This document shows, piece after piece, positions 57,733 through 64,000 of a stretch of DNA of 64,000 nucleotides (position 1 is the first letter of the stretch; the number at the start of each line of letters is the position of its first letter). The notes below the pieces were generated by a model. That model had not been told where the DNA came from. It saw only the letters and a list, made by a program, of their open reading frames with translations, and did no database searches. Made by a program: the position numbers and the translations under genes. This stretch comes from Bacillus sp. FJAT-50079 (GTDB lineage Bacteria; Bacillota; Bacilli; Bacillales; Bacillaceae_C): NCBI RefSeq assembly GCF_018343515.1, contig NZ_JAGYPD010000002.1, positions 434,001-498,000 on the forward strand, in the 5' to 3' direction.

Positions 57733-60381
57733 TTATTGTTTTTTTCTTATAAAAAACGAACCTGCTAGTAAAAAAGTTGGTAATGCACTCATTCCACAGA
57801 TGAGGAGCCAATCATGTAAAGCGACCGGACTCGTATGGAAAATTGGCTGAAGTACCGGAATATAAATGACGGCAATTAATAATGCGATCGATGAAATAAC
57901 CGCTAACACTAAATATTTATTTCCAAAAGGATTTCTAGAAAAAATTGATACTTCACTTCGGCAATCGAACACGTGAATGAGTTGGGCCAACACAAGTGTC
58001 GCAAAGGCAATTGTTTGTGCATAGGCTAAATCATTTGGATTGCGATGATAGATGAAAATAAATGCAATTAGTGTGGCGAGCCCGATTAAAAAGCCACGAG
58101 ATACAATCTTCCAACCTAAATTTCTCGCAAACACACTTTCTTTCGGGTGACGCGGTTTTCGCTTCATCACATTTTCCTCTGGTTGATCAAGACCTAATGC
58201 CATTGCCGGCAATCCATCCGTCACTAAATTGACCCAAAGAATTTGAATCGGGACGAGCGGAAGCGGTAAAGACATGAGCATGGCAAAAAGCATGACGAGA
58301 ATTTCACCTACGTTTGAGGCGAGTAAATATCGGATAAACTTTCGAATATTTTCATAAATATTGCGCCCCTCTTTAATCGCCGCTTTAATCGTTGCAAAAT
58401 TATCATCAAGTAAAATGAGAGAAGACGCTTCTTTGGCGACATCAGTTCCTGTTATTCCCATTGCAATACCAATATCTGCCGCCTTAATCGCTGGTGCGTC
58501 ATTAATTCCGTCACCTGTCATTGCGACGATATGCCCCCGGTTTTGTAAAGCAGTCACGATTTTCAATTTATGTTCCGGTGTGACGCGGGCAAATACGGAA
58601 ATTCGTTCAACAACATCTTCCAACTCTTCCACAGATAATTCGTTCAATTGTTTTCCGTCCATTGCTTCATCGTTTGGTTGTAAAATACCAAGCTGTTTAG
58701 CAATTGCACATGCGGTCGCCGCGTGATCACCTGTAATCATAATTGTTTTGATTCCAGCTTCCTTACATTCAGCGACAGCCGCTTTCACTTCTGGACGAGG
58801 GGGATCGATCATCCCTTGGAGACCGATAAATGTCAGCCCTTTTTCAACCTCCTCCTCCTTTGAAGGATGAAAGGAAGATTGAATCGGCTTATAGGCGATC
58901 GCAATCGTCCTTAAGGCCGCACCAGCAAGTTCATTTACGGCTTTGTTCACCTCTTTTGCATAATTGGTATCCAATAAACATTGTTTGCCCTTCCATAATA
59001 TCGATTCACTTTTTCCGATTAAAACGTCTGGCGCCCCTTTTGTAACGACGAATCGCTTGCCTTGATGATCCCTCACGATTACACTCATCATTTTTCGAGT
59101 AGAATCAAATGGGAATTCCTTTTCAATCGTATATTGGGCTCGTAACCCTTCTTGGTGAATGCCTGCTTGATACGCTGCCATTAGCAATGCACCTTCTGTT
59201 GGATCTCCATCAACTACTGGTTCGTTATCACGTATTACTAAGTTGGAATGATTGCAAAGAACACCAAAAGTAAGCAATTGTTGCACTTCATTCACATTCC
59301 AATCATCTTGCTCTTCTGTTGGATCTCCGTCAATTTCCCACGTTTTACCGCCACTCCACATATGCGTGACCGTCATTTTGTTTTGGGTCATCGTACCGGT
59401 TTTATCCGAACAAATGACTGATGCACATCCTAATGTTTCAACGGCAGGCAATTTACGGACAATCGCATTTTTTCTGATCATGCGCTGTACACCAAGTGAT
59501 AAAGCGACAGTGACGATTGCTGGAAGACCTTCTGGAATGGCAGCAACCGCTAAAGAAACACCTGCAAGGAACATCGTATACGCATCGTGGCCGTGAACAA
59601 TACCAGCGACGACGACGAGCAATGTTAATAATAAGGCAACGGTAATGAGTATTTTCCCAAGCTGTTCCAGACGTCGTTGCAACGGTGTAACGAGCGCTTC
59701 AACTGATTGAATCATATCGGCAATTTTCCCCATTGCCGTTTTCATTCCTGTGGCTGTAACAATCCCTATCCCATTTCCGCGTGTGACCATCGTCCCCATA
59801 AAGGCCATGTTATGCAAATCACCAAGCGTCGGCTGAGAATCTTCAATCGATTCCGCTGTTTTAGTTGTCGGGATCGATTCGCCCGTTAAAGCAGACTCTT
59901 CAATTTCCAAATTATTAGCAATCACAATCCTTACATCGGCACCAATCATATCCCCACTCGAAAACTTAATAACATCACCGGGCACAACATTACGTGAATT
60001 CACTTTCTCCCATTTGCCATCACGCAATAATAACACTTGTGGTGCGGATAAATTTTTAAGCGCTTGAAGGGATTTTTCAGCTTTTCGTTCTTGAAAAAAA
60101 CCGAGAACTCCATTTATTAATACAATCGCCATGATCGCAATCGCATCGATATATTCCCCTAATAAGCCCGATATTAATGTTGCGCCAAGCAACACAAGCA
60201 CCATAAAATCCTTAAACTGATTAAAAAATAAAAGGATGGCCGATTGCTTCTCTCCTTCTGTTAGCTCATTCCAGCTATACTTTTTCCGCCTATGTTCAAC
60301 GACTTTGCTAGATAGACCTGTTTGTACACTTGTATGGAGTGCTTGTTCAATTTCATCCCGCTTCATTTCATGGAACTTCAT
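57733..60381 (-). CDS. yloB: P-type (calcium-transporting class) cation ATPase YloB
   Basis: The 882-residue P2A-type ATPase has ten membrane helices in the usual layout. Motifs: TGES (166-169), PEGLPA in M4 (283-288), phosphorylated Asp326 in CSDKTGTMT, and the hinge TGDGINDAPAIKAADIG. It has both cation-site helices (M5 and M6, including NLVTDGLPAMALGLD). In B. subtilis this protein supports spore calcium handling and germination. GAGGGTGAAG precedes the ATG. It diverges from rqcH. Confidence 0.95.
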   Translation of the reverse strand: MKFHEMKRDEIEQALHTSVQTGLSSKVVEHRRKKYSWNELTEGEKQSAILLFFNQFKDFMVLVLLGATLISGLLGEYIDAIAIMAIVLINGVLGFFQERKAEKSLQALKNLSAPQVLLLRDGKWEKVNSRNVVPGDVIKFSSGDMIGADVRIVIANNLEIEESALTGESIPTTKTAESIEDSQPTLGDLHNMAFMGTMVTRGNGIGIVTATGMKTAMGKIADMIQSVEALVTPLQRRLEQLGKILITVALLLTLLVVVAGIVHGHDAYTMFLAGVSLAVAAIPEGLPAIVTVALSLGVQRMIRKNAIVRKLPAVETLGCASVICSDKTGTMTQNKMTVTHMWSGGKTWEIDGDPTEEQDDWNVNEVQQLLTFGVLCNHSNLVIRDNEPVVDGDPTEGALLMAAYQAGIHQEGLRAQYTIEKEFPFDSTRKMMSVIVRDHQGKRFVVTKGAPDVLIGKSESILWKGKQCLLDTNYAKEVNKAVNELAGAALRTIAIAYKPIQSSFHPSKEEEVEKGLTFIGLQGMIDPPRPEVKAAVAECKEAGIKTIMITGDHAATACAIAKQLGILQPNDEAMDGKQLNELSVEELEDVVERISVFARVTPEHKLKIVTALQNRGHIVAMTGDGINDAPAIKAADIGIAMGITGTDVAKEASSLILLDDNFATIKAAIKEGRNIYENIRKFIRYLLASNVGEILVMLFAMLMSLPLPLVPIQILWVNLVTDGLPAMALGLDQPEENVMKRKPRHPKESVFARNLGWKIVSRGFLIGLATLIAFIFIYHRNPNDLAYAQTIAFATLVLAQLIHVFDCRSEVSIFSRNPFGNKYLVLAVISSIALLIAVIYIPVLQPIFHTSPVALHDWLLICGMSALPTFLLAGSFFIRKKQ

Positions 60382-60426
60382 TCAGGCTTCACCCTCTTTA
60401 ATGATATACGACCAAACTTGTCCCTT

Positions 60427-60456
60427 ATAATAGGAATCATATTCAGTGTTTGTCCG
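60427..60456 (-). promoter_or_regulatory. Possible promoter of the P-type ATPase gene
   Basis: On the minus strand, CGGACA (60456-60451) and TATTAT (60432-60427) are separated by 18 bases. The -35 matches only four of six consensus positions. Confidence 0.4.
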
Positions 60457-60492
60457 ATTCATGATATAATTTTCAACAATACATAAAGATGA

Positions 60493-60739
60493 TGTTCAAA
60501 AAGACCGGTAAAAATGACACATCGAATTTTTTCGACGGCGAAAGGGAAACTTCCGTGTTGCCCACATCCTGTGGGCAACACGGAAGTCAATACATCCTGC
60601 ACAAGCCCGCTCCTTGGAAAAGAAAATCACTTTTCCTGCGTGCAAGAACGTTTGCTAACGTATTAAAAAGCATACGCTCCGATGCTCAAAGCGGCGCCAC
60701 CTCGAACTTCTTGGTCCTTTTTATCCTCCTTTTTGAACA
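60493..60739. repeat. Family B foldback element upstream of rqcH
   Basis: The 247-bp element is bounded by perfect 11-bp inverted ends, TGTTCAAAAAG at 60493-60503 and CTTTTTGAACA at 60729-60739. Similarity extends inward: AAAAATGA and TTTTTCGACGGCG on the left answer AAAAAGGA and GTTCGAGGTGGCGCC on the right. The left side holds a perfect 17-bp inverted repeat (60550-60586), CTTCCGTGTTGCCCACA with a 3-base loop. No coding frame is convincing. It resembles a miniature inverted-repeat element. Confidence 0.75.
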
Positions 60740-60769
60740 CTCACATAAAAGAAGCAAAGGATGTTCAAT

Positions 60770-62485
60770 ATGTCATTTGATGGATTTTTTACACGCGCGA
60801 TGACGAAGGAATTAGAGAAAACCGTATTAGGAGGAAAAATTGGGAGAATTTATCAGCCTTTTAAAAATGAATTGATCCTTTCGATACGGGCTAATCGAAA
60901 AAATGTGAAGTTGCTTATTTCTGCACATCCCTCCTATGCAAGGGTTCAGTTAACAAAGGAAGAAATGGAAAATCCGAATGAACCACCGATGTTTTGTATG
61001 TTGCTTCGGAAGCATTTAGAAGGAGCGATGATTGAGGAAATCCACCAGCCTAATATGGAACGAATGATTATTTTTGATGTAAAGGGCAGAGATGAATTAG
61101 GCGATATTACGTATAAACAGCTAATCGTAGAAATTATGGGAAGACATAGCAATATTATTCTCGTTGACAAAGAGAAAAACGTAATCATCGATAGTATTAA
61201 GCATGTATCAGCAGCGATTAATCGTTATCGTACTGTATTGCCAGGATCTTCCTATGTTTCACCGCCGCCACTTGAAAAAATTAACCCGCTTAGCGCAACA
61301 AATGAAGATGTACTAAGGTCACTTGATTTTAATGCTGGGAAATTAGATAAACAATTGGTCGCTCGTTTTGCAGGAATGTCACCGCTTCTTGCAAAAGAAA
61401 TTCTTTTTCACGCTGGACTTACTAATCGAGAAACTGTGCCAACCGCATTTTCAAATTTAATGGAAACTTTACGTAACCATGACTATAAACCAACGATGAC
61501 AACCGTTTCAAATAAAGAATTTTTTTATATTATTCCGCTTACTCACCTTGACGGAGAATATCAGCATTTCACATCATTAAGCGAAATGCTTGATCGCTTC
61601 TATTTTGGCAAAGCGAGCCGCGACAGAGTAAAGCAGCAAGCAGCCGATCTTGAACGATTCATGAAAAATGAAAAAGATAAAAATGAATTAAAGCTGAAAA
61701 AATTGGAAAAGACGTTGTTGAAAGCGGAAAATGCCCATGAATATCAGCTGCTTGGTGAGCTGCTGACAGCAAATATGCATGCTGTAAAAAAAGGGATGGA
61801 AGTAATTTCAGTTACTAATTATTATGATGAAGCCGGAGAGCAAGTTGCCATCAAGCTTGATCCACGAAAGAACCCTGCGGAAAATGCCCAAAGCTATTTT
61901 TCAAAATACCAAAAAGCAAAAAATGCAGTTATTTTCGTTAAAGAGCAAATGGATAAGACGAGAGAGGAAATCAATTATTTCGATGGGCTCTTACAGCAAA
62001 TCGCTTCAGCCTCTCCAAAGGATATTGAAGAGATTCGTGAAGAATTAGCAGAAGGTGGATATATGCGCTTGCGACAAAAGAAAGGGAAAAGGAAAAACCC
62101 GAACAGCAAGCCAATCATTGAATCGTATATGTCTGCTGATCAAACGGAAATTCTCGTCGGAAAAAACAATAAACAAAACGATTATTTGACGAGTAAATTG
62201 GCACATCGCGATGAGATATGGTTGCATTCGAAAGATATCCCAGGCTCACATGTCGTGATCCGAAGTAAAGAGCCTTCAGAAGAAACACTGCTTGCAGCCG
62301 CAAATCTTGCCGCCTATTTTAGTAAAGCGAAAAATTCATCCGCTGTCCCGGTCGATTATACGAAAATTAGGCATGTAAAAAAGCCAAATGGTTCCAAACC
62401 TGGTTTCGTCATTTACGATAACCAACAAACGATTTATGTTACACCTGATGAAGATTTGGTTATGTCAATGAAGATGCAGAAATAA
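60770..62485 (+). CDS. rqcH: Ribosome quality-control protein RqcH (YloA, NFACT family)
   Basis: The 571-residue protein recruits tRNA-Ala to obstructed 50S subunits and adds alanine tails to stalled chains; relatives were called fibronectin-binding proteins. The NFACT-N domain holds [24 protein letters not shown] and [12 protein letters not shown] coiled-coil middle follows (about residues 285-430). The NFACT-R domain has [18 protein letters not shown]. Start ATG 60770 has AAAGGA at a good distance. Its upstream region is almost entirely the family B element, so the promoter must lie in or before it. Confidence 0.96.
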   Translation: MSFDGFFTRAMTKELEKTVLGGKIGRIYQPFKNELILSIRANRKNVKLLISAHPSYARVQLTKEEMENPNEPPMFCMLLRKHLEGAMIEEIHQPNMERMIIFDVKGRDELGDITYKQLIVEIMGRHSNIILVDKEKNVIIDSIKHVSAAINRYRTVLPGSSYVSPPPLEKINPLSATNEDVLRSLDFNAGKLDKQLVARFAGMSPLLAKEILFHAGLTNRETVPTAFSNLMETLRNHDYKPTMTTVSNKEFFYIIPLTHLDGEYQHFTSLSEMLDRFYFGKASRDRVKQQAADLERFMKNEKDKNELKLKKLEKTLLKAENAHEYQLLGELLTANMHAVKKGMEVISVTNYYDEAGEQVAIKLDPRKNPAENAQSYFSKYQKAKNAVIFVKEQMDKTREEINYFDGLLQQIASASPKDIEEIREELAEGGYMRLRQKKGKRKNPNSKPIIESYMSADQTEILVGKNNKQNDYLTSKLAHRDEIWLHSKDIPGSHVVIRSKEPSEETLLAAANLAAYFSKAKNSSAVPVDYTKIRHVKKPNGSKPGFVIYDNQQTIYVTPDEDLVMSMKMQK

Positions 62486-62590
62486 TCAGCTGAAAGAAAA
62501 AAAGAAGTGATTACTGTCTATTAGATGCTTCCTTCTGATCTAATTAAGTACCCTTTAAGAAACATTATGGTAGACCTAACTCTATTACCT

Positions 62591-62632
62591 AAAAAACGGT
62601 CTTTCAAAATCACTTTTGAAAGACCGTTTTTT
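62591..62632. terminator. Strong bidirectional terminator after rqcH
   Basis: A perfect 19-bp stem (AAAAAACGGTCTTTCAAAA with TTTTGAAAGACCGTTTTTT) has a 4-base loop and T runs on both strands. It ends rqcH on the plus strand and the broken small gene on the minus strand. Confidence 0.9.
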
Positions 62633-62707
62633 AATTTTCACTTGGGATTTCTCTTTCAGAATCGTATACATTTTTTAAGCATGAGTTTTTACATTTCAAC
62701 AATTCAT

Positions 62708-62886
62708 TTATTTTTTAAACGCCTCATCAATTAAGGGATTTCCTTCTTGATCGACCATTACTGTAGTCCTCCTCCTGCACCTGTATGATTTTGCATATAC
62801 AGGACCCCTGTTACATTGTCACGGATAATTCTAAAGAGTTCCAGTTTTCCCTGCGTATAGATGATTTCAAACCGTTTTTCACTCAT
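62708..62886 (-). pseudogene. Frameshifted small gene resembling DUF6440 proteins
   Basis: From an ATG at 62886, with GGAG eight bases upstream, the frame reads MSEKRFEIIYTQGKLELFRI and ends early after GAGGGLQ at a TAA. Adding one base just before the stop opens a continuing frame TVMVDQEGNPLIDEAFKK to TAA at 62708. The repaired product would be about 59 residues. The start and the Gly-Gly-Leu-Thr-V-x-V-D-x-x-G-x-P pattern resemble, from memory, the small DUF6440 family of Firmicutes, whose function is unknown. It is probably inactive here, unless the base is a sequencing slip. Confidence 0.6.
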
Positions 62887-63156
62887 ACCATCCACTCCTC
62901 TTCTGTTCATTCCGTGTTTTCAATACAAGTAATCGGATTTTCCCCACGAATATTATCGGTTCAAGTAAGGGTTTCTAACGAAGGAGTGACAATCATTTTT
63001 GTTTCCCCCTTCCGTTTATATTTTTACTATACGGCGCCACATATTCTAAATCCAGTCACCGGGGTTGAAAATTTCAAAAAGCCAAACATCCCTTTACTGA
63101 TAGCAAACTCTGAAGAAATAGGCTTTCTTATTCGAGAAGATCTATAAAAAATAGAA

Positions 63157-63194
63157 AACCTCCCAGCTAAAATCATCTGAATAGCTGCGAGGTT
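63157..63194 (-). terminator. Terminator of the dehydrogenase gene
   Basis: AACCTCGCAGCT pairs with AGCTGGGAGGTT, with one mismatch, and is followed by TTCTATTTTTT on the minus strand. It sits 10 bases after the dehydrogenase stop. Confidence 0.8.
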
Positions 63195-63204
63195 CACATT
63201 CTAC

Positions 63205-64000
63205 TTAATTAACAATATTTTCAGCTTTCCCATTTATAAAGCATTGCACATTTTTCACTGCAATTTCCATCAAACGTCCGCGGGCTTCTTTTGTTGCCCA
63301 TGCAATATGTGGAGTGATGACGCAATTACGTGCAGATAGAAGCGGATTGTCTGGAGTTGGTGGCTCCGTAGATAAAACATCTAATGCGGCTCCAGCAATC
63401 GTCCCTTCATTCAATGCATCCGCCAATGCTTGATCTTCAATAAGCTGCCCTCTAGACGTGTTAATTAAAATCGCGGATGGCTTCATAAGGGCTATTCGTT
63501 CAGCATTCAGCATTCTTTCTGTTGAAGGCGTCATTGGACAGTGCAGACTTACAACATCAGATCTTTCTAGCAGTTCATTAAGCTCTACCCACTCAACCCC
63601 AGCTATTTCTGGTGGAGTACGGCGACCACTCCCAACCGCCAATACATGCATTCCAAATGCTTGGGCAATTTGCGCTGTTTGACGACCAATTCTCCCTAAT
63701 CCAATTAAACCGATTGTTTTATTAGCAAGCTCGATTAGTGGAGCACGAGTAAAAGAAAAATCGACACTCCGAGTCCATTCCCCTTCAAATACAGCATCAC
63801 TATGGCGCTGTACACGGTGGCATAGTTCCATTAGTAGAGCAAATACAAATTGAGCGACTGAATGCGTACTATATGTTGGAACATTTGCAACAGCAATTCC
63901 CTGATTTTTCGCTGCCTCTGTATCCACGATATTATAACCAGTAGCAAGCACACCAATATATTGTAGTTTTGGCAATTGTGCTAAAGTCTCGCTAGTCATG
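63205..64000 (-). CDS. D-2-hydroxyacid dehydrogenase, 5' end outside the window
   Basis: The 264 visible residues include the NAD-binding fold with GLIGLGRIGRQTAQIAQAFG. The catalytic set is complete: Arg in INTSRGQLI, Glu in DVLSTEPP and His in ITPHIAWATKEARGRL. The protein belongs to the SerA/GyaR/LdhA-type family; substrates in this group include glycerate, hydroxypyruvate, lactate and phosphoglycerate. The N-terminal part (about 60 residues in this family) is missing at the window edge; an ATG at 63999 is probably internal. No ACT domain follows, which argues against SerA. Confidence 0.9.
   Translation of the reverse strand, partial: MTSETLAQLPKLQYIGVLATGYNIVDTEAAKNQGIAVANVPTYSTHSVAQFVFALLMELCHRVQRHSDAVFEGEWTRSVDFSFTRAPLIELANKTIGLIGLGRIGRQTAQIAQAFGMHVLAVGSGRRTPPEIAGVEWVELNELLERSDVVSLHCPMTPSTERMLNAERIALMKPSAILINTSRGQLIEDQALADALNEGTIAGAALDVLSTEPPTPDNPLLSARNCVITPHIAWATKEARGRLMEIAVKNVQCFINGKAENIVN

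Noticed and set aside
62930-63030. A minus-strand frame beginning MIVTPSLETLT
   Set aside because: It stops after 11 codons; readable sequence after the stop is too short to assign to any family.

Overview
This 64 kb window is a chromosomal core region of a motile, endospore-forming member of the Bacillaceae (Firmicutes). The evidence is gene content and order. A fla/che operon start (flgB-flgC-fliE-F-G-H-I-J-ylxF) follows codY. After that come hslUV, xerC, trmFO, topA, dprA, sucCD, ylqH/ylqG, rnhB, rbgA, a signal peptidase, rplS, trmD, rimM, ylqD, khpA, rpsP, ffh, ylxM, ftsY, smc, rnc, acpP, fabG, fabD, plsX, fapR, recG, fakA, yloU, rpmB, spoVM, thiN, rpe, rsgA, prkC, prpC, rsmB, fmt, def, priA, coaBC, rpoZ, gmk, remA, a Ca-type P-ATPase and rqcH. 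This is the Bacillus subtilis yloA-to-ylxF block, read here almost entirely on the minus strand. A 25-residue SpoVM gene, absent from the larger ORFs, points to sporulation. The DNA is AT-rich and Shine-Dalgarno sequences are strong. The genus cannot be fixed from this window.

Layout. Positions 1-6776: flagellar basal body, MS ring, rotor and export ATPase genes. 7810-13046: CodY regulator, HslUV protease, XerC, TrmFO. 13720-19078: topoisomerase I, DprA, succinyl-CoA synthetase. 19176-25806: FlhB-like protein, YlqG, RNase HII, RbgA GTPase, signal peptidase I, L19, TrmD. 25803-34740: RimM, KhpA, S16, the SRP pair Ffh/FtsY with YlxM, SMC, RNase III. 34823-38394: FapR-controlled fatty-acid and phospholipid operon, with a clear promoter and FapR operator. 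38460-39800: accessory gap with a decayed lipoprotein gene and repeats. 39800-43894: RecG, FakA, Asp23-like YloU. 44160-57588: L28 and SpoVM, then thiamine, pentose-phosphate, ribosome-assembly, PrkC/PrpC signalling, translation-start, replication-restart, CoA, omega and GMP-kinase genes. 57733-62485: P-type ATPase divergent from RqcH. 62500-64000: a broken small gene and a partial D-2-hydroxyacid dehydrogenase.

The most unusual content lies between the genes. A family of about ten GC-richer repeats of about 45-230 bp, called family A here, is bounded by inverted GTTGATT ends. It occupies most of the long gaps and comes in a short form and a long form; the long form carries a nested hairpin. 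Several copies lie between a gene and its terminator, and one supplies the stop codon of smc from its terminal inverted repeat. A second, unrelated foldback element (family B) abuts rqcH. Relative to the B. subtilis order as I recall it, rlmN, yloC and sdaAB/sdaAA are missing, and a family A copy sits where rlmN would be. I found no tRNA, rRNA, CRISPR array, prophage or intact transposase.
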